Positions 11,049 through 20,862 of a stretch of DNA of 64,000 nt are shown here, piece after piece. This DNA is from Teratosphaeria epicoccoides. Taxonomy: Eukaryota > Ascomycota > Dothideomycetes > Mycosphaerellales > Teratosphaeriaceae. Below the pieces are notes generated by a model that worked only from the letters and a program-made list of their open reading frames with translations, made no database searches and was not told where the DNA came from. The first letter of the stretch is position 1. The number at the start of each line of letters is the position of its first letter. The translations under genes and the position numbers were made by a program. Location: NCBI GenBank assembly GCA_021401465.1, contig JADDMT010000003.1, forward strand, positions 248,001 through 312,000. Direction: 5' to 3'.

Positions 11049-12241
11049 TCACGCGAATGCCTTGGAGAAAGCCTTCTTCTCCTTCTCTCGCCTCGCCTTC
11101 TCAGCCGCCTTGACCTTGACCAGCTCATTGACGATGGCCGAGTCACCTGGTGCAAGCTTCTTCGCATCCTCGAGATACTTGATCGCGTCTTCCTCGTTCT
11201 TGGTGTTCTCAGACGCAAGGCCCTTCCTGAACAGCACCTTGGCCTTTTGCGCGTCGTTGATGCCCTGAACTGCCAGAGCTTTGTCCGCCGACTCAAGCAC
11301 ATCTTTCCACAGTCCAAGCTTGGACTGAACCAGCGCGCTGTTGCTGTGTAGGCTGAACTTGAGCTGTACGAGCTGCTCTCCGAGGTCTTGGGGATCGTTC
11401 CCTAGAGGTTCAGGGTACTCGTGCAGATATAGCAGTGCCTTCTGATACTTCCTTAGAGCCACGTCATTGCTGCCTTCTTTGAGCGCCTTGCTGCCCTTGT
11501 CCTTAAGGTCCGTGGCAATCTTGACAATATCCGTGCCTTTCCACTCCTCGCCCGGTGCCAGCTGATCCTCTGGGAACTCCTCATAGGTATCGCCCGTGCT
11601 GTCTGGAGCCTTCTTCACCAACTCTGCAACGTCCACATCGTCTCGCAGCTCACCACAGTCTGCAATCACGCACTCTCTCTCGGGCTTGTCGTTGGCTCCC
11701 ACAGGCGTAATTTCCACGTGCCTGATCACGCTCTTGCCCGCGATGACCTCGCCGAAGACGACGTGTTTGCCGTCGAGATGTGGCGTCGGAACGGTGGTGA
11801 CGAAGAATTGGGAGCCGTTGGTGCCTGGTCCAGCGTTGGCCATTGAGAGAAGGAAAGGCTTCTCGTGCTTGAGCTCGAAGTTCTCGTCGTCGAACTTCTC
11901 GCCGTAGATGCTCTCGCCGCCGGTGCCATTGTGTGCTGTGAAGTCACCGCCCTGGATCATGAACGATTTAATGACTCGGTGGAATGTGCTGCCTGTGTTG
12001 CTGTCACATCAGATTGTTCCGTACTGGATCATTACTACAATAGATTCAAGAAGTATGACTTACCTTTGTAGTGCAGTGGTACACCAGCCTTGCCGGTACC
12101 CTTCTCGCCAGTACATAGCGCTTTGAAGTTCTCCGCTGTCTTTGGTACGATATCATTGTACAACTCGAACACGACTTTCCCGGCTTGCTGTCCGCCGATA
12201 GTGATGTCGAAGAAGACCCTGCTACGCTTTGTCGAAGCCAT
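11049..12241 (-). CDS. cpr6: peptidyl-prolyl cis-trans isomerase D (cyclophilin 40)
   Basis: Two minus-strand exons, 12241-12064 and 11992-11049, encode 373 aa. The intron (gtaagt..cacag) splits the Gly codon of HYKG/STFHRV. Residues 1 to about 170 are a cyclophilin domain: VFFDITIGG, FHRVIKSFMIQGGDF, NGSQFFVTT and the active-site arginine in FHRV. Position PHLDGKH has His where cyclophilin A has Trp, as in other Cyp40 proteins. The C-terminal half holds three TPR repeats (about 210-350) with a basic tail ending KAFSKAFA. Cyp40 isomerises X-Pro bonds and docks on the C-terminal EEVD of Hsp90 through its TPRs, acting as a cytosolic cochaperone. The length matches the family. Confidence 0.95.
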
Positions 12242-13625
12242 ATTTCATGACAGAACTACAAGTCAATGGAATGTAGCAGAGCCCCTCAAAAGTGTTCCTA
12301 ACCTTGCTATTCCAATGCCTACGAGCTGTATTGTCACGGCCAGCTTTAGTGTTTGAGTTCATTGATACTTCGCAGATGGAAACTTCCAGAAGCATGGGGT
12401 CTGGAGTGGAACATAGGAACAGGCAAAGCGCGAAGCCAAGCTGGCGGCTGCCCTTCTTGCCTCACGCTCGATCTCGACTCCCGAATAGTTGCGAGTACAT
12501 TAGTCAATCTACCTTCTGTCCGACGAATGGCCAGCTTTTGCGCAAGATTTACTTCTGGTCTGCTCGGCGAAGGGTTTGCCGATGGTGTTGCTCGATCACA
12601 TCGTGTTCACGATTCACTTGCGCGGAGATTCGATGCTGGCTGTCGTGTTGCTGTAAGTGATGTTTCGGGGCTGCCGGGCTGCCGGATCTCGTAAGACCTG
12701 CACATCAAGCCAGATGATGTCTGGAAGTAGCAGATTGCGGGAGCGCCACTGCGCGAGGTAGTTCTTCTCGTAGACTGGCAAAGTGGGACCTGAGCGAGCC
12801 TCCAGTACAGCGCAGCTGATATTGCACTATAGCTGATGGCCCAGTCCCCAGTGTCAGCTCGAGAACGAGGTGGCCTGTTTAGAAGCTCACTCATCAGCAC
12901 TTTTAACCGCACAAGACTCACCACGATGCCCAACCATGAACGCCTCCACTCTCCTCGCTCACGAAACCGAGGCGACGATGGCAAAATGCCAAGGCAGTGC
13001 CATTAGGCTGAGGTGCAATCCTCGCAACCGGACAGACCCACACGTCCGTTCGTCGACTTGCGAAAGTCGAGGTCTGTTCTATCCTTATCCTGACACGTCC
13101 TTCTCGAACCAGTGCGGCCTTCAGGGTAGCCTAAGCCGTAGAACCCAGCATACGATTCATTCCTGGCATCTATGCGGCGTGAACTGCGGAGGAGGTGCCG
13201 AGTGTGCTGGTGTTGTCGTTGAAAGAAGGCAGTTCGGAAAGTGCGAAATGCTTATGCACGGCTGGTGCGATCCGTGGATGATATGTATGCATGAATGCCG
13301 AAAGTGTTTGCCCCGACACCTGAGCGGCAGTAAATTGGCTCCGAGAGCGCTGGCCGCCCAGGGCACGTCAACTGCGTCGGCGCGTAAGGTGGAGAGCCAG
13401 CAAGATTGTGTACTATCACCCGAGCCGATTCCAATGGACCACATTGAAGCTTTAGCCGTAGACCCCAAGACTAGGTCAGGCGCTCTGCTGTTTACTTATT
13501 TCGAAGGACAAGCAGCGGCGCATGCCCGACACCACTAAAGGTAAGCTGCCAATTTCGTCTAGAAGCAGCGGTAGTCTGCGCGAAGAGCTCATCTGACGCG
13601 CAGGTAAGTTCGTACAGGTCCTGTG
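12242..13625. other. 1.4-kb stretch without a supported gene
   Basis: The left end is the Cyp40 promoter. A 222-codon ORF at 12870-13538 (+) is open, but its composition (many Cys, His and Met scattered without pattern) does not look like a real protein, and I see no domain in it. No repeat or RNA gene is recognised. Confidence 0.5.
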
Positions 13626-14180
13626 ATGGATCCAGACGCCACGTCAAGCGATGCGAAGAAGTGCAAGATCGTCGACGGCGACCGAGGCCAACAAGAGCCG
13701 GCGAAGGTCTCCGATGTTGCCTTTCACAAGCAGAAAGAGAGGGACACGATCTTCTCTCTGGAAAACGACGACTCAATCCTGCGAGAGCGCGATGCGGAGC
13801 TAGAGGATGAGCTGAAGGCGCTCAAGGAGAAGCACAAGCCCGAACTCGTGAGGACGGAGAAGAAGTCCAAGTCCGTCATGTTTGCCGCGTGCGATTCGCT
13901 CAGTGAGCAATTGCGCATTGTAGACCTGCAAGTCACAAATTTGACCGACAAGATGGAGGAGCGCGAGCAACGTGTCAACGGCGCAGAGAAGAAGCTTCAA
14001 GCGACGAGGGACAAATTTATCCCAGACGTCGCGGCTACGCTGAAGCGCTAATATCTTGCGGAGGACAGGTGCAAGGACTTGGAGCTCGAGAAGAAGGGCT
14101 TGGAGGCGATGAATGAGATCCTGAACGAGATGCTGAATAATCTGTACGATGTTGTCACTATTTGGTATTATGTCGGATGA
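13626..14180 (+). pseudogene. coiled-coil protein gene with premature stop
   Basis: An ORF from ATG 13626 encodes 141 residues rich in heptad-like Leu/Glu/Lys (RDAELEDELKALKEKHKPEL, then a segment ending NLTDKMEEREQR). It ends at TAA 14049-14051. The same frame continues past the stop for another 42 codons of the same character (YLAEDRCKDLELEKKGLEAM) to TGA 14178-14180. I could not find an intron that removes the stop and keeps phase. A nonsense mutation in an old coiled-coil gene is the simplest reading; a functional truncated protein is the alternative. No family is recognised. Confidence 0.5.
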
Positions 14181-14826
14181 TTTTTAGGTGAACTGGCGAC
14201 AGATGTATCACTGTTTGACGGTCGTACCATTCATTGACGGTCGGATCACCTCGTTGACGATCGTATCTCCATTGACGGTCGTGTCATTTGTTTGACAGGC
14301 TCAGATGGCTGATGCACGAGTCACATGGCAAAAGCCGATTGTGAGAGTACAAAACCTGCATCAGTCGTCGAGAGCAGAAGACAATGATCGCCGAGACGTA
14401 CCAGCTATGAGGGAGATGAACTTTACGCATCGTGGGTGGCATTTATGAAGCAGAGCTTATGATTATGCGAAGCCCTGGAAGTAAGATGAACGAGGTAAAG
14501 TCGAGAGTGCGGACCTTCCCGAATCTAGCTGGCTTGGTACTCTGAGGTGGCATCACTTCTCGTCATGCCTCCCATCCTGTAAATCGCACATCTCGTCGTC
14601 ATCTCAGCAGATCGATCTTATCCTGCTGCACGAAGCGCGAGCTACGCAAGACAAGATTCAGCCGAGGGACGGATAAGTATCTATTCTCTTTTTTGACAGT
14701 GACGTCCTTACATGGGTGGATTGCCGTCCTCTCCTTGCGCAATCGGTAAACAGAACACACTCCCCCTTCACTAGAAGAACATCAAGCTTCACAACATCCT
14801 TGAAGCTTGTTTGCACCATCCCGAAG
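14181..14826. other. intergenic stretch containing a tandem repeat
   Basis: Apart from the short tandem repeat at 14215-14300 (listed separately) I see nothing specific. The right end is the promoter and leader of the NTF2-like gene. Confidence 0.5.
14215..14300. repeat. degenerate short tandem repeat, unit 18-20 bases
   Basis: TTGACGGTCG-type units start at 14215, 14234, 14254, 14272 and 14292. The intervals are 19, 20, 18 and 20 bases. Best-conserved core: TTGACGGTCGTATCA, with single-base changes in each copy; the fifth copy is cut down to TTGACAGG. It lies just 3' of the broken coiled-coil gene. Confidence 0.7.
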
Positions 14827-15527
14827 ATGACTTCATCGAGTCAGCCAGGCGAGCACTTTGAGCCGCGCCAGACATCGACGTCTGAGGACTACACGCCCAA
14901 CCCAGCCAACTCGATCAAGCTGCCGCCGAACCGTCAAGCGCTAATCGACGATATCATCGCGCTCTACAGCTGCGAGCCCACCATCCGCCGCGTCGAAAGA
15001 TACACACCCGACTGCGTCTACGATGACCAATTCGTATATGCCAATGACCGCTACAAGATGGCGGGCCAGTGGTTTGCCCTGCCCAAATTGTTCAAGGAGA
15101 GCAAGAATGAAAGATACGAGATAATCAAAAATGAGCCGGGTCTGATCCAGTTCAAGAACGAGCAGAGCTGGACATTCAAAGTCATTCCCAAGACTGCCAC
15201 GATCAATGCTCTAGTGAGCTTGAGCATCGATCCAGACACTGCAGACAGCGACTTCGTGCAGGTCAAGTATCATAAGGATCAGGCAAACGATAAGGATTAC
15301 AGCCATGAGGGGCTGGGCTTCAGCTTCAAGAAGTGGCAGGCGGACCAGGTGATGAAGCATATGGGTATGTTTGTCACGATGCGTGATATCGTTTGATTTG
15401 TCATTAACACTTCGTAGATTCCGAGGAGGTCAAGTACTTTGAGAAGGACAAGAATGCAGCAAAGGAGCAAGTCAGGAAATATGGTGCAGGCGACGAGACT
15501 GGCAATGCTCCAAAGAAGAGCTTCTAG
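14827..15527 (+). CDS. NTF2/SnoaL-like hypothetical protein
   Basis: Exons 14827-15364 and 15418-15527 encode 215 aa. The intron (gtatgt..gtag) splits the Asp codon of KHM/DSEEVKYF. The start chosen is MTSSSQPGEHFE. The ORF opens further upstream, but that part looks like leader sequence. The core (residues about 35-160) has the alpha-plus-beta pattern of NTF2-like proteins: a helix (RQALIDDIIALYSCEPT), YTPDCVYDDQFVYANDRYK, and strands ending WTFKVIPKTATINALVSLSI. It closes with a lysine-rich tail. Such proteins are common and mostly uncharacterised in ascomycetes. The fold is inferred from pattern only, and no activity is claimed. Confidence 0.8.
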
Positions 15528-15717
15528 AGATCCAAGCCAGGCTCGAGAAAGGTTCTGAGTCGTAGCGCGAAGTTTGGCACAAATGTCGCAAGTATGCTCA
15601 CATCTGAAGTAGAATGATGGTACCTGGTCGAAAGGATGGCACAGTGTTTGCGACGCTCACGGAACTCGACCTGCTGCAACAGGGCTACGAGCATCTTTTT
15701 CCGACCGTGCATATTTC

Positions 15718-16095
15718 TCATTCCAGCTCATGCACCTCACTCTTCTTCTGCAGGAACGAATGATAACTCTTGCCCCACATCACCGTAGGAACTGCAGCAG
15801 TCATGGAGGCTAGCACACGAAATCCATGGAACGTGAACACCCAGCCATACCCCACAGCATCAATGAAAGGCTGCCCCGAATTGCTGATAGCAAAGTCGAT
15901 GCACAAGCTACAGAACGCCAGAACCTCGACCAATTCGCCTGAAATTCCAGGGAAGCACTCCATGGCATACACAGTAGCCGCGTTGCAGGCGCATACTATG
16001 TGCGAGATGACACAGCCGACGCCGAAACTTACGGTGAACCAGGTCGACGAGATGCTCAGTACGGGGTGCACTCCCGTCCACGTCATGGTTGCCAC
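15718..16095 (-). pseudogene. C-terminal remnant of an MFS transporter
   Basis: A 125-codon open frame on the minus strand has two strongly hydrophobic segments (STWFTVSFGVGCVISHIV and VEVLAFCSLCIDFAISNSG). Then comes FIDAVGYGWVFTFHGFRVLA and a short hydrophilic tail ending VHELE. The pattern of a last pair of membrane helices, with a GYG-turn and a short cytosolic tail, is that of the C-terminus of a 12-helix MFS drug/sugar transporter. A full member has about 500 residues. Upstream of 16095 the frame runs into stops and no other transporter sequence is visible, so at least three quarters of the gene is missing. It points away from the oxidase pseudogene at 16606. Confidence 0.6.
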
Positions 16096-16605
16096 GACTT
16101 CTGGATCTCACGAAAGAGTATCAGGGTTAATTGTGCAGCGTCGGCAGCGAAGAGGTCTCACGCTACGACGAATCGCCAATCAACATGTGAGCAGTGCACG
16201 CCCTGCACACTTTTTGGCACCGAAATGCATTGCTGCAGACTGGACCGTCTGGGTGTTGTCTTGCACAACTCGCTAGGCGCACGACCCCTGCATCTGATAG
16301 GCGAGGCCGCGTTGAAAGGTACGGGGGCGGCTTGGATGGGCTCGTTGAAACCTTTGTCGCCATGCTGACCGGCATCTCATCAGCAACGCTCGATCTTTTG
16401 GTGGCCTTTTGTCGATGTCTGGTGAGTGCCATAACATTGGATATGAAGTAGCCCTAGCGTTTTCACGTCAAATTTGCAGTTGATTGTGCCCGAGCAGTGA
16501 TGGCTCTAGCCTCGTCAATGTTGCTGTAGGAGCAAGAGTGTAGGTAAGCAGTCATTACGGTATTCAATCAACTGATTGAGAGGCGCCGAGTCAAAGCGTT
16601 ATGAG
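16096..16605. other. stretch between two gene remnants
   Basis: Between the transporter remnant (-) and the oxidase pseudogene (+). In an intact ancestor this side would hold the transporter N-terminus and a shared promoter. I see no readable transporter sequence in any frame. Confidence 0.4.
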
Positions 16606-17945
16606 ATGGACGGGCAGTCGGTCAAGTCAACTAGCAGTCACTTGTGCAACCACGAAGTCGAATGTGACAACTTCATTCTCATTATCGGTGCTGGCACACG
16701 GGGCAGTAGCACAGCCCTTCACCTAGCTCGAAGAGCATACAAGAACGTCAAAGTACTTGACCCATACCACGTTCCATCAGCAATCTCGGTAGGAAACGAC
16801 GACAATAACAAAATTGTTGAGCATGGTACCACACCCGCCGAATGAGGGCACATCTCGCCGACAAACTGACCAGAAGGGCTATCCCGAGGCAGGCTCACTT
16901 TCCGGCAACGATGAAAACGAGACATATGTCAGCGATCGTCTGATTGAGGAGGCGACCAAGGCATGGGAGACCGACCCCATCTTCAAACTTTGCTATCACG
17001 AAACAGGCTATGTGATCGCCGCAAGCAGACCAGAGAACATCAGAGATCTGGAGGAACATGAGCGACCGACTCTTGAGCGTGGCTTCACTCCGTTGGACTC
17101 TGCTGAATATTCCCAGAAGGTATTACCAGAAGGAGTCTTGACCGAACACTTTCCAAATTGGAAGGGCTGGTTCAAGAGAGACTCCTGCGGCTGGGTGCGT
17201 GCCAGAAAAGCTCTGGTCGCCGCCGCTGCGTAAGCAGCGAGACTGGGCGTCAAATTCTTCATTGACTCTCCTGAAGGCGAAGTGAAGTTCTTACTTATCG
17301 AGGATGGTGACTTGAGAGGGTGTGTCACGGATGGTGGTACGCAACATCGTGCCAGCCGCACCATTCTGGTGCCCAGGTGCTCGAAACGAAAGGCCAGCTA
17401 CGGCCAACCGCATGGACGTTAGCGCACATCAAGATGGCAGCCGAGGAACTCAAGATATATAAGAATCTGCCAGTCCTCTTCAATGTCGAGCGGGGTTTCT
17501 TTACGGAGCAAGACGAGGACAAGGGCGAATTGAAGATGTGTGATGAGCATCCCGGTTACTTTAATTGGCCTGCTCCTCCGGAGCGCGCACAGCAGGTCTC
17601 AACGCCCTTGGCGAGACACCAGATTCCTCTCGTGTCCGAACAAGGATGTCGCCAGTCCTTGTGAGAACGTATGCATCTCGCTGAGCGGCCCGTTAGCTTT
17701 GCGCCGATCTGCGGGTGTGCGGACACGCCTAGCAGAGCCTTGCTCATCACACCGCATCCCAAGTATCCAAGCTTAAGCCTTGGCGTCGGCGGCAGTGTCC
17801 ATGGATTCATGCAGATTCCCATCATTGGTGCCTACATCGTTGACTGTATGGAAGACCGGCTGGACGCGAGGATACAGAGAACTTGGCGATGGCGGCCGGA
17901 GACTGCTGTTGGTAGGGATTGGACAGATGTGCAGGGTAGGATGGG
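16606..17945 (+). pseudogene. fructosyl amino acid oxidase (amadoriase) pseudogene
   Basis: Nearly the whole family can be read, but in pieces. Piece 1 (16606-about 16840) has the FAD-binding GAGTRGSSTALHLARRAYKN and LDPYHVPSAISVGND. Piece 2, in another frame (about 16915-17370), has ERGFTPLDSAEYSQKVLPEG and LGVKFFIDSPEGEVK; a TAA at 17231-17233 interrupts it. Piece 3 (about 17380-17945) has LRPTAWTLAHIKM, FNVERGFF, the CDEHPGY segment with the cysteine that binds FAD covalently in the family, CADTPSRALLITPHP and GVGGSVHGFMQIP. It has a TGA at 17662-17664 where the family has Arg. About 15 residues around the frame change near 17370 seem lost. Intact enzymes (about 440 aa, peroxisomal or cytosolic) oxidise fructosyl amino acids to free amino acid, glucosone and H2O2. 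Two frame breaks and two stops make this copy non-functional. Confidence 0.85.
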
Positions 17946-19271
17946 GGGGCAACTACAAAGCGCTAAATTTGTTGTAATAAAAGAGGTGAGAACACTGCGC
18001 TTGATGATTTCAAACTATCTACGTTATCTACGACGGTATTCTACCTTCGTAGTCTTGCTTGCTAGGCTGATTGCCGTAGCAAGCGAGGTCTTAGACACTG
18101 GCATTGAGGTGAGAGGAGTCCTTTGTCCAACAAAATTTCTCCGATATCGAGGACGAATGGACCAGGATTGGTGAGCCGACATCCAAGCTATGACAACAGC
18201 CAGTATGACGCCAGCTATGCTATACAATCGTCTTTCACCAGCCTGCTATCTCGGCTCTTCTCAAACGCAACACTCATGGCGTTCATATTTTTGGGCTGAT
18301 ATCGCGCTTTGCTCCTGTGATGGCTCGAGTTCAATCCACGTCCGTGGCCGTCTGAATGTCCATGGTCATGGCGCAGGCCAGCACCATCCAGAGCGACAGC
18401 AAGTGCAGCCCAAGAGTCAGCCTCGAGCACTGCACCGTTTACTCTAGTATCTCGATGTCGTTTCGATTGGCGGCAGTATCCCCGTGAAGCCGATTCACCG
18501 AAACCTATGTTTGCAGACCAATCGTGATGCAGGATACGGGCCACACCGACCGCATTGAGCAGCCCATAATCCACCGCGATCAGGAAGTACACATAACGTC
18601 TCGCATTGCTGCAATCATCCCGCAATGGCATGTCACCCGAAAAGGAGAACAGGACAACAGTCTACATCAAGGAGGCGCGTCCGACAGCGTTCGCCGCCCA
18701 CTAGCTGCCGTGTCAAGCGAGAACGAATGATTGGCGGGCGGGCATCAGATCTGCCACAGAGCAGTAGGGCTGGCGGAGACCTGCGTGAGAGTGAATAGCG
18801 TCCGACGGGCATGGTTCCAAATCTGTAGTGTACCGCAAAAGCACAAACAAAATGCTCGAGGTGAGAAGTGTAAGATCAGGATGCTGCGATGGTGTGAAGC
18901 GATTGGTTGCAGTCTTGCAGGAAGATGATGTATTACATCAGTCCAGTTGTATAGCCAAAACGCTACTGCCCACCCCTCGTTCAGCCGCTAGACTATGTGC
19001 AGACGAAGCAGGGTATCATAAACGATCAAGGAGATGGCTGCAAGCGGTAGTGGCGAATTTTGCAGCTGATATCCAGAAAAGCGCCATGCTGTACATCATT
19101 GGGCCAAGAAAGTCATGCTGAATTCAAAAACGGGAAGAAAATGTTCGCACGCGTTGCGTTGAAATGCCGGCGGCGGTGCTTCAGCTCCGAAACTCGTCGC
19201 TAGAGTTGATAAGATCGCTCGTCAAAGAGGGCTGCATGACTGACAGCGGGATGTGCAGTGAAACCCTTGCG
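17946..19271. other. 1.3-kb stretch, nothing recognised
   Basis: The short ORFs here lack protein-like composition. It follows the oxidase pseudogene and may be further decayed sequence. No RNA gene or clear repeat is visible. Confidence 0.5.
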
Positions 19272-20862
19272 TTACGCAGCCTGACTCCTCCTGAAGGCGC
19301 TGAGAAAGCTCTTCCTTTTCCCAACCTTTGGCTCCTTGTTCTTGCTCTCTGGGACAGGCGGTGGAGGTGGCATCTTCGGCGTCGCAGTCACAGTACTCCT
19401 CCGCTTCGCAGTGTTCGCCGCTGTGTCCTTACTGTCCAGCTGCCTATTCTTCTCGGCAGCACGTGCGTCTACTTTAGGATCGTACTTCGAATCTGTTCGG
19501 GTTGCAGTGTCTGCATATGGGCCATTTTTCGTTGTTCGAGGGGGCGGTCCCGACTTCGGCCTATCATTGCCACCTCGCGGGTCCTTGATAGATGCAGTTG
19601 ACTTTTGTTCGAGTCTCAGAGAGTATCGGTTCGATGTTTGAGATTGTGATGACCCTCGGCGCTGAAATGACGGGATCGGCATCGGCTCGTCTTCTGCTTC
19701 GTCTGATGGTTTTGCTCCTATGGTTTTTGGACGTCCGTTAGCAGTCCTCGACAAGTCCTCCTTCGAAATGCCATTCATGCGCAAGCCGTTTTCAGCTGCA
19801 TATGTTCCATTTGAAGTGGAAGGCCGCTCATCGCTCGAAATGCTCGAAATGCCTGAAATGCCCGATATAGCAGGCAGCTCAAAGACATTTGGGATCGCAC
19901 TGGCTAATGGCGGCGATGCCTGACTTCTCCTCTTCTGCTCTACCGACAGCGGCCTACCGTTCGTGGCTGAAACTGTCGCGGGAATACCATTGGGTGTCTT
20001 GACATCGTTAAAATCTGCCCTTGAATAGCTCTTTGAATTGGAGCTTTTGCGACTGGCATTGTTGATCGCCCGGCGTACCGCAGGTCCAGCCGCATCGTCG
20101 CCTTGATGTTTCTCAAGACGCTCGATTTCGCCAAGCATGGTTACGCCATTCATGGCATAGTTGCATTCTTCAATGGGCTGGAACTTAAGTATGCCTCGGT
20201 CCGATGGCACACTGAGTATATCAGCCATGAAGCTTTGGACGAGCGCGGCGTTGCGCTTGTTCGTGGTGGGCCCCATCTGAGAGGGCACGGCCGTAATGGT
20301 CAGGATATAGCAAGGGTCAAAAGTTCCACCAAGAGCTAAGCATGCGCTATGGTCGATTTTGATCATGATGCTCGAATCAGGTCGCGTGTACCTCTGCGCA
20401 AGGTGATAGGAAAGATCGCTGACAAGCGTAAATTCGTCTTTGATCTATTGCCGTTCCGCGTTAGTGACCATCTTGCCGAATCGACTTACGGCATGCTGGG
20501 GTGCAACATACAATCACATTCGTCCTTAACTCCGCAATGACCGGGCTTTCCCTTTGGACTCTCTCCCTGACTGAGCCAACCTCGCTGTCCTTGTACCGGA
20601 ACTGATCCTCGTAAAGCTGTGTCCTGCGCCGGTTATCGATGTATTGTCCCATGCTCGTTCTGTCTCCTGTCTTGCGACCTGCCAATATTTCGTCGATATT
20701 CTGTCCTTGTCCAACAAGATCCGCATACGCATCTGAAACTGGCGAGGATGCTCGTTTCCAAGAGGCCGAAGTCTGTGATGGCAGATCCGATCTGCTGTTT
20801 CGCTTTGTTTGCGCGAGACCAATACCATTGGTAATCGCAGTGGTCGTCGCTGCCGTCGCCAT
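19272..20862 (-). CDS. tautomerase/MIF-fold protein with disordered tail
   Basis: Minus-strand exons 20862-20512 and 20444-19272 encode 507 aa; the phase-0 intron is gtatgt..caatag. Residues about 107-225 match macrophage migration inhibitory factor. They run from PVIAELRTNVI through DLSYHLAQRYTRP, MIKIDHSACLALGGTFDPCY and PTTNKRNAALVQSFM to an end near NYAMNGVTMLGEIE. In MIF the free N-terminal Pro1 is the catalytic base; here its equivalent, Pro107, follows 106 other residues. The second Cys of the CxxC motif is replaced (CYIL). The C-terminal 280 residues are Ser/Asn/Lys-rich and disordered, with a polyproline run (PPPPPV) and a basic end (GKRKSFLSAFRRSQAA). Fungal proteins of this plan are uncharacterised. 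The fold assignment is firm; enzyme activity is doubtful. Confidence 0.85.

Noticed and set aside
12870..13538. 222-codon open frame on the plus strand
   Set aside because: Composition is scattered in Cys/His/Met without helices, strands or repeats, no domain is visible, and the start and end do not fit neighbouring exons. It is probably a chance ORF in a GC-balanced region.
18300..18350. GTTCAATCC string resembling a tRNA T-arm
   Set aside because: No matching acceptor, D- or anticodon arms could be folded around it.
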